Source of the DNA: Ancylobacter gelatini
GTDB taxonomy: Bacteria; Pseudomonadota; Alphaproteobacteria; Rhizobiales; Xanthobacteraceae
Assembly: GCF_022601675.1 (NCBI RefSeq)
Contig: NZ_JAKVIL010000003.1
Span: 310,001-374,000, forward strand
Direction of reading: 5' to 3'
DNA: 64,000 nt
Below the pieces are notes generated by a model. That model saw only the letters and a list, made by a program, of their open reading frames with translations, had not been told where the DNA came from and searched no databases. The position numbers and the translations under genes are program-made. Shown here piece by piece: positions 37,775 through 46,298 of the stretch. Each line of letters begins with the position of its first letter. Position 1 is the first letter of the stretch.

Positions 37775-38737
37775 ATGACGCAAGTGCATCTTTTGCTGGG
37801 GGGCTGTGGGTTTGTCGGGCGACATGTCGCCCTGCTTCTTGCAAAGAACGGGCATGACGTCGTTCTGGCCGACCGCTCGCCCATCGCCGCGGATTTCCCC
37901 GAAGGCTTGGCCGGCAAAATATCCTGGCGCGAGCTGGATCTCGCCAAGGCGGACTGGGCCGATCTCGTCCGCGGCGTCGATGTCGTCCATCATTATGCGT
38001 GGGGGTCGATCCCGGCCACGGCCAATGAGAAGCCGGCTGGCGATCTTTTGGGTAATGTCGTGCCGACGATCGCGTTGCTGGAGGTTCTGCGCAACCTCGG
38101 GCGGGAACGCGCGCCCCGACTTGTTTTCACCTCGTCGGGCGGCACGGTCTATGGCTCGCTTCAGCAGATTCCCGTCGCCGAAGAGCATCCGCTCAACCCG
38201 CTGAACGCCTATGGCGCTGGCAAGGCGACGGCCGAGCTCTACATCACCGCCTATGCCCGCCAATACGGCCTCGACTGCCGTGTCGCGCGTCTGTCCAATC
38301 CCTATGGGGCCGGGCAGAACCTTGCGCGCGGGCAAGGTGCGGTGACCACCTTCCTTCACCGTGCCCTCAACCGGGAGCCGATCGTCATCTGGGGGGATGG
38401 CGAGGTGGTGCGTGACTACATACACATTGCCGATGTCGCGGATGGATTGTGCGCTCTCGCCTGCATGGACGAGATCGGGGTCCACAATGTCTTCAATCTC
38501 GGCAGCGGGCACGGTGTCAGTCTCAATGCCGTGGTGGCGCAGCTCGAAGCGGGTCTGGGTCGTCGGCTGGACGTCCGGCGCGAGGCTGCCCGTCCCTACG
38601 ATGTGCCGGTGAGCGTGCTCGATATCTCGCGGATGCGCGACATCCTGCATTGGGGGCCGCGCTTGAACTTGTCCGATGGCATCCGCCGGACATTGTCGGA
38701 TCTCGAAGGCGGCCGGTTGTTCTCATCATTGGGCTGA
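37775..38737 (+). CDS. NAD-dependent epimerase/dehydratase
   Basis: The 320-residue extended SDR has the cofactor motif GGCGFVGRHVA at the N-terminus, the serine region FTSSGGTVYGS, and the catalytic YGAGK in NPLNAYGAGKATAE. It resembles UDP-glucose 4-epimerase-like enzymes and probably converts a nucleotide sugar for this locus. The exact reaction (4-epimerisation or another SDR step) cannot be read from sequence. Same strand as the methyltransferase that follows after 46 bp. Confidence 0.88.
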   Translation: MTQVHLLLGGCGFVGRHVALLLAKNGHDVVLADRSPIAADFPEGLAGKISWRELDLAKADWADLVRGVDVVHHYAWGSIPATANEKPAGDLLGNVVPTIALLEVLRNLGRERAPRLVFTSSGGTVYGSLQQIPVAEEHPLNPLNAYGAGKATAELYITAYARQYGLDCRVARLSNPYGAGQNLARGQGAVTTFLHRALNREPIVIWGDGEVVRDYIHIADVADGLCALACMDEIGVHNVFNLGSGHGVSLNAVVAQLEAGLGRRLDVRREAARPYDVPVSVLDISRMRDILHWGPRLNLSDGIRRTLSDLEGGRLFSSLG

Positions 38738-38783
38738 TCTTCCGCGTAGGTGCCAGGGGGCAAGGGGGCAGGGCGTTTAGGAT

Positions 38784-40076
38784 ATGGGGGAAATATTTGA
38801 ACGCACCGTGCCGGAAGGGGCGCTGGAGTGGACGGGCGAGCGCTTCACTTCGGGTGTCTCGGGTCAGATCGAGATCGAGCACATTCACCGCTATTTCCTG
38901 GCGCGCCTTCTTTCCAGGCAGTGCGACGTGGTGGATGTCGCCTGCGGCGAGGGTTACGGCAGCGCCCTGATGGCGCAGGTCGCTCGCTCGGTGGTCGGCA
39001 TCGACATCTCCCAGCAGGCCGTCGACCATGCCAGCAGTGCCTACCGCGCCGACAATCTGCGTTTCATGGTCGGGGATGCCTGTTCGATCGATCTGCCCGA
39101 TGCCAGCGTCGACCGCCTCGTCTCGTTCGAGACGCTTGAGCATTTCTATGATCATGACGCGTTCATGGAGCAGGCGCGGCGCGTGCTGCGTCCGTCCGGG
39201 CATCTGATCATCTCCTCGCCCGAGCGCGACATCTATTCCCCGCCGGGCCAGCCTGCCAATCCGTTCCATGTGCGCGAACTCACCCGTGCCGAGTTCGAGA
39301 CCCTGCTGGGTAGGTATTTCACCCATGTGCAGGTGTTTTCGCAGCGTCCTATGATCGGTTCGGCGCTGATTGCGGACGATGGTGGGACACCGGGATTCGC
39401 GACCTTCGAGAAGCGTGGCCCTCATCATTACGAAAGCAATACCGGCCTGCCGCGGCCGCCCTATCTGATCGCCGTGGCGTCGATGGAGCCGTTGATCCCG
39501 GTGCCGAACTCGCTTTTCATCGATTCCAGCGAGATCGGCGACCTGATCGAGCGCGCGCGGCTGGCCGAGCTTTTCGAGTTCCAGCTGCGTGAGAAGATGG
39601 ACGAAGCCTCCCGTCTCTCCGCCACGCTGGACGCGTATCGCTCTCAGGTCGAGGAAGCCCAGGTCATCGCCCGTCAGAGGCAGGCGAGCCTCGAGGTCGT
39701 TCGCAACGAGCTCGAGAGCGCCCGGCAGGAATGCGACATGCTGCGGATGGCGGTGGAGCGTCCCTTCTCCTCCGACCGGGTGCTGGAGGTCGAGGCCCTG
39801 ATCGCCGCCGCCGATTTCGAAATGAACGAATTGAGGGACCGGCACGATCAGTTGAGGCGCCAGCATGACGAACTCGGCGCCCGTCTGGAGGCGGCCCGGC
39901 AGGAGCTCAGCTCGGAGCGCGACGCGGCCACGCAGCGCGACGCCGAGCTCGGCTTCTGGAAGAACCGCTACGAGGCGCTGGATCGCCGCATCCACAAGCT
40001 CGTTCGCCGTTACGTCCCTCGAATGCTGCGGCCGAACGTGCGGCGTCGTGTGTTCGGCATCGACGGAGAGGGCTGA
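38784..40076 (+). CDS. Class I methyltransferase with C-terminal coiled coil
   Basis: The 430-residue protein has an N-terminal methyltransferase (about 20-190; motif VVDVACGEGYGSALMA, then VGIDISQQAVDHAS and LVSFETLEHFYDHD) and a long coiled coil (about 255-410), ending in a basic tail. Such enzymes with a measuring coil cap O-polysaccharide chains in some bacteria (WbdD-like logic); this is analogy only. The stop overlaps the next start as TGATG, so it is coupled to the 931-residue glycosyltransferase. Confidence 0.85.
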   Translation: MGEIFERTVPEGALEWTGERFTSGVSGQIEIEHIHRYFLARLLSRQCDVVDVACGEGYGSALMAQVARSVVGIDISQQAVDHASSAYRADNLRFMVGDACSIDLPDASVDRLVSFETLEHFYDHDAFMEQARRVLRPSGHLIISSPERDIYSPPGQPANPFHVRELTRAEFETLLGRYFTHVQVFSQRPMIGSALIADDGGTPGFATFEKRGPHHYESNTGLPRPPYLIAVASMEPLIPVPNSLFIDSSEIGDLIERARLAELFEFQLREKMDEASRLSATLDAYRSQVEEAQVIARQRQASLEVVRNELESARQECDMLRMAVERPFSSDRVLEVEALIAAADFEMNELRDRHDQLRRQHDELGARLEAARQELSSERDAATQRDAELGFWKNRYEALDRRIHKLVRRYVPRMLRPNVRRRVFGIDGEG

Positions 40077-42871
40077 TGCTGGCGGGCAGGGCGGGAGAAC
40101 TGGTTGCCTTGTCGGCCCGTCTGCTGGCGGGATCGCCGCGCTTCGATCGCGAGGGCTATGCGCGGGCTGCCGGGCTGGAGCCCGACGCGGATCCGGCAGA
40201 GCATTACGTGACGCGTGGCTGGCGTGAGGGGCTGGAGCCTCTGTTCGACGTCGAGACGCATTATCTGCGTCCCTATCTCGTCGCCGCCGGCGTGGCGCTG
40301 CCGCCCGCCGTCGCGTGGCTCGAATTCGAGCACATGGGCGCGCCTCTTCCGTTCGTCGAGGCGCATTCGCACTATCTCGCAGGTGAGGTGCGCGCGAGCC
40401 CCCTGTTCGACGAGGCCTATTATTCCGGCGGGGTGCCGCGCGACCTCGACGCGGCACTGCATTATGTGCTGGTCGGCGAGCGTTTCGGCAGCCGGCCATC
40501 GGCCAGCTTCGACCCGAGCTATTATCTCGAAGCCAATCCGGATCTGCATCAGGTGCGCCCGCAGTCGTGCCTGCTGCTGCACTATGATCGCCATGGCGTG
40601 GCGGAAGGGCGCCGCCGGCAGGCGATCGCCGAGGAGATGATCTTCGATCCGCTGCCGGATGACGAGCGGCCGGTCATCCTGCTCATCTGCCATGAGGCGT
40701 CGCGCACCGGCGCGCCGATACTGGGCTGGAACCTGATCGAACAATTGTCGGCCGATCACCGGGTCGTTTCCGTTCTGCTGCGGGGCGGGGATCTGGAGCC
40801 CAATTTCCGCGCGGTGGCCGCGGCCTCGACCACGCCGCTCACCTGGGCCGATTGGCGTCCGGTCGAGATGCGGCATTTGGCCGAGCGCCTCGTGAGGCAC
40901 TATCGCCCGATCTACGCCGTCGCCAACAGCATCGAGACGCAGATCCTCGTTCCGGCACTGGCCCGGGAGGGTGTCGCCGTGGTCGCCCTCGTCCACGAAT
41001 TCGCCTCCTATGTGCGGCCGCGAGAGAAGCTGTCCAACGTCTTCGACTGGGCGCACGACGTCGTATTTCCTGCACAGCTGGTGGCGGCCTCCTCGATGGA
41101 AACCGTCGCGGGGCTGGGCGAGCGCAACGGCATCCATGTTCTGGCGCAGGGACGTTCACAGATTCCGGGCCTGACGGGTCATCGGCCGGTGAGTTCGGCC
41201 GGCCCACTGCGCCCGCCGGGGCAGGAGAACGCGACCGTCGTTCTCGGCGCCGGCATGGTCCAGATGCGCAAGGGCGTCGATCTCTTCATCGAGGTCGCCG
41301 CGGTGACCCGGCGGTTGCGGCCGGACCTCGATCTGCGCTTCGTCTGGATCGGCCATGGCTATGATCCCGAGACCGACCTCAACTATTCGACCTATCTCCG
41401 CGAGCAGATCCGGCGCTCCAATCTCGGTGACAGTTTCCAGTTGCTCGACGCGGTCGACGATATCGAGGCGATCTACCGGCAGGCCGACATCTTCCTGCTG
41501 ACGTCGCGGCTCGATCCGCAGCCCAATGTCTGCATCGACACCATGACGCTGGGCATTCCGACGGTCTGTTTCGAGGGCGGCGCCGGGACCGCGGAAGTTC
41601 TGGCGAGTGATCCCGCGACCGGCGGGCTGGTGGTGCCCTATCTCGACACCCACGCCGCAGCGGAAGCGATCTGGGCACTCGTGGACCAGCCGGAACGGCG
41701 GGCGCAGCTGAGCGAGGATCTGGCCCGGCTGGCGCGGGGTACCTATGACATGCCGTCCTATGCGGCACGGATCGCCGAGATAGGACGGCGTGCCTCCCAC
41801 AGCCTGCGGTGCGAGGATGCCGTGCTGCTTGGCGCTCCGGGAATTATCGACCCCACCCTGCTGTTCGCCCCTCATGACCGCCGGCCACCGGCTTCCGAAT
41901 GGGCCGCCACCGCGATGCTTCGCTGGAAATTGTGGAACGGGATCGAAGCGTCTGCGAAGGGTGGCGACGTTCGGCGGCCATTCCGCCGGGCGCGGGCCGG
42001 ATTCCATCCCACAGTTTATGCACAGGCGCATCCTGAGGCCTGCATCGACGAGGCGCGCGATCCGCTGGCGCACTGGGTCGAGGCGGGGCAGCCCGTTGGT
42101 CCCTGGAGCCGGCGTGTTCTGCTGCCGCGCCCGCGGGCCGGCGCCGCCGCCTCGACGATCGCGCTGCACGGGCATTTCCATTATCCCGAGCTGATCGACG
42201 ATTTCCTGTATCGCCTGTCCTGCAACGACACGACGGCGGATCTGTTCATCACGACGGATTCGCCCGAAAAGGCCGCCGAACTCGCCATCGCGCTGGCCGG
42301 CTACCGGGGCCGGTGGGATGTCCGCCTCTGTCCCAATCGCGGCCGCGACATCGGACCGTTCCTGACCGGACTGGCCGATATTCTCAGCGCAGGGACCTAC
42401 GAGGTCGTGGGCCATCTGCACGCCAAGCGCAGCCTGGGCGTGGATGCCGCGATGGGCGAGCGCTGGCGTGGCTTCCTGTGGGAAAATCTCGTCGGCGGCC
42501 GCTACGCGATGCTGGACCGGGCGGCGCAGGCCTTTGACGAGGACGAGACGCTCGGGCTTGTCTTCGCGGAAGATCCCCATGTGGTGGGCTGGAACGACAA
42601 TCGCGCGGCGGCGACGGATCTGGCCCGGCGCATGGGCATGAAGGATCCCCTGCCCGCCTTCTTCGACTTTCCGCTCGGGACGATGTTCTGGGCAAGGCCA
42701 CGCGCATTGCAGCCCCTTCTCGACCTCGCCCTGGATTGGACGGATTATCCGCCCGAGCCCTTGGCGGGCGACGGCACGCTGCTTCACGCGATCGAGCGAC
42801 TGATACCGCTGGTGACGGCCCAGGCCGGCTTTACAGTGGCCGGGCTGCGCGTGCCCGGTACGAGTTGGTGA
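40076..42871 (+). CDS. GT4 plus RgpF-module glycosyltransferase
   Basis: The 931-residue protein has an N-terminal set of short repeats with YY/HY and G-EGR elements (about 20-185; for example FDPSYYLEANPDL), a GT4 domain (about 195-560; CHEASRTGAPILGWNLIEQL, GAGMVQMRKGVDLFIEVA, SRLDPQPNVCIDTM, EGGAGTAEVLA) and a C-terminal rhamnan-synthesis F domain (about 690-931; PNRGRDIGPFLTGLA, FPLGTMFWARP). It has the same order as the second half of the giant protein at 25467-30251 and is probably its paralogue. It likely builds a rhamnose-containing chain. Translationally coupled to the preceding methyltransferase. Confidence 0.88.
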   Translation: MLAGRAGELVALSARLLAGSPRFDREGYARAAGLEPDADPAEHYVTRGWREGLEPLFDVETHYLRPYLVAAGVALPPAVAWLEFEHMGAPLPFVEAHSHYLAGEVRASPLFDEAYYSGGVPRDLDAALHYVLVGERFGSRPSASFDPSYYLEANPDLHQVRPQSCLLLHYDRHGVAEGRRRQAIAEEMIFDPLPDDERPVILLICHEASRTGAPILGWNLIEQLSADHRVVSVLLRGGDLEPNFRAVAAASTTPLTWADWRPVEMRHLAERLVRHYRPIYAVANSIETQILVPALAREGVAVVALVHEFASYVRPREKLSNVFDWAHDVVFPAQLVAASSMETVAGLGERNGIHVLAQGRSQIPGLTGHRPVSSAGPLRPPGQENATVVLGAGMVQMRKGVDLFIEVAAVTRRLRPDLDLRFVWIGHGYDPETDLNYSTYLREQIRRSNLGDSFQLLDAVDDIEAIYRQADIFLLTSRLDPQPNVCIDTMTLGIPTVCFEGGAGTAEVLASDPATGGLVVPYLDTHAAAEAIWALVDQPERRAQLSEDLARLARGTYDMPSYAARIAEIGRRASHSLRCEDAVLLGAPGIIDPTLLFAPHDRRPPASEWAATAMLRWKLWNGIEASAKGGDVRRPFRRARAGFHPTVYAQAHPEACIDEARDPLAHWVEAGQPVGPWSRRVLLPRPRAGAAASTIALHGHFHYPELIDDFLYRLSCNDTTADLFITTDSPEKAAELAIALAGYRGRWDVRLCPNRGRDIGPFLTGLADILSAGTYEVVGHLHAKRSLGVDAAMGERWRGFLWENLVGGRYAMLDRAAQAFDEDETLGLVFAEDPHVVGWNDNRAAATDLARRMGMKDPLPAFFDFPLGTMFWARPRALQPLLDLALDWTDYPPEPLAGDGTLLHAIERLIPLVTAQAGFTVAGLRVPGTSW

Positions 42872-42955
42872 CGGGTTGGGGCTCGCACCCCGGCGGCCAT
42901 TCGGGCCGCGGGCGCCGGGCGGGCCTATAAGAGCAAGGGCGGGAGAGCAGACGTG

Positions 42956-44089
42956 ATGTCCATTCCGGCGAAGAGCGCTGTTCCGGTCGCCTCCTACCAG
43001 TATCCCTTCGTCCGGCCTCGGATTCCCCGTCTCGCCGAGATCGAGCCCGAGCTCGATGTCTCGCGCAGTTCGGGCTTCTTCACCAATTTCGCGCCGGCAT
43101 CGCTGCGGCTCGAGCAGGCCGTCGAGCAGAGTTTCCTGAGCGGCTCCTGCGCCGTCACGGCAGGAAACTGCACGGCCGCCCTGACCGCGGCGTTGATCGC
43201 GACCCGGCGAAAGGGGCCGGTGCTGGTTCCGGCCTTCACCTTTCCGGCGACCGTGTCGGCGGTGAGGGGCGCGGGACTTGCGCCCATTGTCGGGGATGTC
43301 GATCCCATGACCGGCGTGCTCGATCCCGGCGCGCTCGATCACTGCATCAGGACCCATGGCTGCGATGCGGTCATCGTCGTGCGGCCTTACGGCATCTGGT
43401 CGGATCTCGGAGAGCTGGCGGAAATCTGCCGCCGGGCCGGTGTCGTCCTCATCATCGACAATGCGGCCGGTCTCGGCGTCGCGCGCGAGGTCGTCGCCCG
43501 TTTCGCCGTCGAGGATGCGATCGAGGCGTTCTCGCTGCACGCGACCAAGCCGTTCGGTGTCGGCGAGGGCGGCCTCATCTCCTGTCCGTCGCCGCTGGTG
43601 GCCAACATCCGCTCGGCGCTCAATTTCGGCCTGTGGATGCTCGGCGACCTGAAGCCGGGTGAGGGTATCAACGGCAAGATGGACGATGTGACGGCCGCGA
43701 TGGCGATCGTGGTCGGCCGCCATCTGCCGGCCCGGATCCGGGAGCGCCAGCGGATGGCGGCGCTGTATAATCGCTGGGCGCTCAAGGCGGGGCTGGAGAC
43801 ATTCGTCGCGCCGGGCGAAGAGGGCCTGTCGCCCTGGCAGTGCTTTGCCCTGCGCCTGCCGGAAGGCGTCAGCGCGGCCGGCATCTCCGCCCATTGTGCC
43901 GCCGCCGGCCTCAGCGTGCGCCGCTATTACCACCCGCCCGTGTCGCTCTCCTCGGTCCGCGAGCCGATCCGCAACGCCGAGCGGCTTTCGGAGCGAGCTC
44001 TGTGCCTGCCGGTCTATGATGGAGAGGACGTCGCCAGCGCCGGGGATATCTGGGCGATCTTCATCGAGGGCGTGAGGCTGTTCTCCTGA
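42956..44089 (+). CDS. DegT/DnrJ/EryC1 family sugar aminotransferase
   Basis: The 377-residue PLP enzyme of the DegT family has the cofactor lysine near residue 197 in SLHATKPFGVGEGG, the VDPMTGVLDP block and IIDNAAGLG. These enzymes aminate keto-sugar nucleotides. With rfbA/rfbB supplying dTDP-4-keto-6-deoxyglucose and a NeuD-type acyltransferase 1.4 kb downstream, a dTDP-4-acylamino-4,6-dideoxy sugar is a reasonable product, by inference. ATG 42956 is chosen over GTG 42953; GGGAG lies upstream. Confidence 0.88.
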   Translation: MSIPAKSAVPVASYQYPFVRPRIPRLAEIEPELDVSRSSGFFTNFAPASLRLEQAVEQSFLSGSCAVTAGNCTAALTAALIATRRKGPVLVPAFTFPATVSAVRGAGLAPIVGDVDPMTGVLDPGALDHCIRTHGCDAVIVVRPYGIWSDLGELAEICRRAGVVLIIDNAAGLGVAREVVARFAVEDAIEAFSLHATKPFGVGEGGLISCPSPLVANIRSALNFGLWMLGDLKPGEGINGKMDDVTAAMAIVVGRHLPARIRERQRMAALYNRWALKAGLETFVAPGEEGLSPWQCFALRLPEGVSAAGISAHCAAAGLSVRRYYHPPVSLSSVREPIRNAERLSERALCLPVYDGEDVASAGDIWAIFIEGVRLFS

Positions 44090-44098
44090 GCCTGCCGA

Positions 44099-45229
44099 TC
44101 ACTCCAGATAGGCTTCGCCGGGCACAGGCTGGTACGGCGCCCGGCGCGGAAAGTGGTGGTAGTAGGTGAGAGCCTCGTCCACGAAGTGCAGGCGCGGGCG
44201 CAGATGCTTCATGCGGCGAAGGCTGTGCCAGTCCCCTGGCTCATTGGAGCGATAGGCGTGGATGTCGCCTGAGAGCTTCAGAAAGAACTCGTGGTACAGG
44301 CACATTCCCAGGCCAATCTGCGAGAAGGCGAAGGTTCCATTGCCGGCTTCCTGCCAGCTTGCGTCGGGGTTCTCCTGCCAGAATTTGTGCCACACGATGT
44401 CCGCCCGGTTCTGCTGGGCGGCGGCCACCACCTTCTCGATCCGGCTGTCGGCGTAGGCATCGTCCTCGTCGAGATGCGTGATGAACCGGCCTCGGGCAAA
44501 TTGCCGGGCGAAATTGGCGGGCGTGGTGCCAGCCACGCGCCAGCGATCGGGGCCGGGCGCGGGATAGATCGATGGCTTGTCGAGATTGTAGAATTCGATG
44601 CGAGGATCGCCGAGACCACGCACGCGCTCCTCGGTGTCGTCGGTGCAGTGATCCCCGACGATGATGACCTGGAGACGGCTGTAGGTCTGCTTCCGGATCG
44701 AGGCGAGGCAGCGCTCGAGCAGCAGCTCGGCGCGGTTATAGGTCGAGATGCAGATGGTAACGAGCGGTTCGGCTTCTTCGAAGGCGCTCTGATAGTCCGG
44801 CGTTGCCCGCGCGGCATGGAACGCCTCGCGCATCGGCCCGAGCCCTTCGATCTCACCCAGCGCGTAGTCCAGCCGGAGCACCTCATGCGCCTGGAGTTCG
44901 CGCAAGCCCCGGTTTTCGAGCTGGAGCGTGGCCAGACGTCCCTCGACCGTCTGCGAGAAACTCGACACGACGTTTTCGAGATGCGTGACCCGTTCGAACA
45001 GCCCCTGGTTCTCCAGCTGGAGCGTGGAAAAGCGCCCCTCGACCGTCTGCGAGAAGCTCGACACGACATGTTCGAGATGCGCGACCCGCTCAAAGAGTGG
45101 TGGAAGCAGCGCCTCCTGGTCGGCCAACTGCTGGCGCAGGCTGTCGATCGGGGAGGGCGGTTCTGGCACGGCAGGGGCGGCGATCTGTGCCTTGTGGCGC
45201 TTTTTGACTCCGAACCAACGTCTAAGCAA
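44099..45229 (-). CDS. GT2 glycosyltransferase with N-terminal coiled coil
   Basis: The 376-residue protein has a basic N-terminus, a coiled coil made partly of two nearly identical 32-residue units (about 43-106; each contains VSSFSQTVEG), then a GT2 domain (about 150-370; VTICISTYNRAELLLERCL, IIVGDHCTDDTEE, HLDEDDAYADSRI). The aspartates of HLDEDD are the likely DxD. It converges with the DegT gene, 9 bp apart. The duplicated coil points to a recent internal expansion. Confidence 0.87.
   Translation of the reverse strand: MLRRWFGVKKRHKAQIAAPAVPEPPSPIDSLRQQLADQEALLPPLFERVAHLEHVVSSFSQTVEGRFSTLQLENQGLFERVTHLENVVSSFSQTVEGRLATLQLENRGLRELQAHEVLRLDYALGEIEGLGPMREAFHAARATPDYQSAFEEAEPLVTICISTYNRAELLLERCLASIRKQTYSRLQVIIVGDHCTDDTEERVRGLGDPRIEFYNLDKPSIYPAPGPDRWRVAGTTPANFARQFARGRFITHLDEDDAYADSRIEKVVAAAQQNRADIVWHKFWQENPDASWQEAGNGTFAFSQIGLGMCLYHEFFLKLSGDIHAYRSNEPGDWHSLRRMKHLRPRLHFVDEALTYYHHFPRRAPYQPVPGEAYLE
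44907..45102. repeat. 96-bp tandem duplication inside GT2 gene
   Basis: Two copies of a 96-bp unit, offset by exactly 96 bases (for example AGCTGGAGCGTGG recurs, then TCGACCGTCTGCGAGAA), encode two 32-residue coiled-coil units. The copies differ at scattered positions, so the event is not brand new. Confidence 0.75.
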
Positions 45230-45509
45230 CGTGTCACCCCATTCCCATTTGGCGTCTTTTTATCGGCCGGGAGCATTAGGCAAAAGCCACCCGAATATTA
45301 CATCATGCCGTACAGGCGAGGCAAAGCAATCGCCGCCCGCAATGTTGTCGCGCCCTGGTTCGAACGCCCGCACTGAAGCGGCCGCGCGGGGATGCATGAG
45401 ATCGGGCGGGGAGGCGCATGGGGTCGTTCCGTGCGGCCTGAACTGCTATACCCGCAACACCCGCCGGTACGGGCGCGGAAGGTCGATGGTCGAATGACGC
45501 GGAGAAAAA

Positions 45510-46181
45510 GTGGTGTTGCCTAAACTGGCGATTTACGGCGCGTCCGGGCAGGCTCGCGCGCTTGTCAGCATGATCGTGGACATCTACGCGGAAGCGGAAA
45601 TTGTCGGCTTCATCGACGACATGGAGGGCGACCGCGGGCAGACCGTGGACGATGTGCCGGTGATCAGCTTCGAGACCTGGCGCGCAATGGAGCCTCGGCC
45701 GCCCATCTTCATCTCGCTCGGCCGGACCTCCGATCGCCGCCGCCTCGCGGCCCGCGTCGAGGAAGCGGGCGGCACCTTGATGGATTTCCGTCCGCTGATG
45801 GCGCAGCGATTTCCCCGCGTCACCCTCGGCCTCGGCTCGCTGATCGGCATTCCCAGCTATGTCGGGCCGAACACCACGATCGGCCGCAACATCCAGGTCA
45901 TGCCGATGTGTTCGGTCGGCCACGATGTGGTGATCGGCGACAATTGCATCTTGTGCCCGTCCGCCACCATCTCCGGCTATGTGGTGCTGGAGGACGGCGT
46001 GTTTGTCGGCGCCGGGTCCACCATCATCAATGGTCGCCCCGGCCGCCCGCTGGTCATCGGGCGGGATGCCACCATCGCCACCGGCGCGGTGGTGACGAAA
46101 TCCGTGCCGCCGGGCGTCGCGGTGATGGGCAATCCCGCCCGTCCGCTGCGCGAACTCGCCCGCGATCGCCGCAAGGGGTGA
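45510..46181 (+). CDS. NeuD/PglD-family sugar O- or N-acyltransferase
   Basis: The 223-residue protein has an N-terminal Rossmann-like PglD domain (LAIYGASGQARALVSMI, IVGFIDD) and a C-terminal left-handed beta-helix of hexapeptide repeats (VGPNTTIGRNIQVMP, CSVGHDVVIGDNC). It transfers an acetyl or similar group from acyl-CoA, most often to a nucleotide-linked amino sugar. The start is GTG 45510, with GGAG five bases upstream. It fits with the DegT aminotransferase as the next step of amino sugar synthesis. Confidence 0.9.
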   Translation: MVLPKLAIYGASGQARALVSMIVDIYAEAEIVGFIDDMEGDRGQTVDDVPVISFETWRAMEPRPPIFISLGRTSDRRRLAARVEEAGGTLMDFRPLMAQRFPRVTLGLGSLIGIPSYVGPNTTIGRNIQVMPMCSVGHDVVIGDNCILCPSATISGYVVLEDGVFVGAGSTIINGRPGRPLVIGRDATIATGAVVTKSVPPGVAVMGNPARPLRELARDRRKG

Positions 46182-46298
46182 ATCGCCGGTCGCCCAGTTC
46201 CTTCGGGCGCTGGACGGCCGACAGCTTTTGATGGCAAGGGGAACCGTGGAGGCGCAAAATCCGCTGCGTCGACGCTCTCCGATCAACCGAGTTTTGTC

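Noticed and set aside
38784-40076. Annotating the methyltransferase as WbdD
   Set aside because: The coil-plus-methyltransferase plan is similar, but there is no kinase domain and sequence similarity cannot be tested here.
41156-43933. Long minus-strand frame opposite the GT4-RgpF and DegT genes
   Set aside because: Antisense shadow with no domain signature; the plus-strand genes have clear catalytic motifs.
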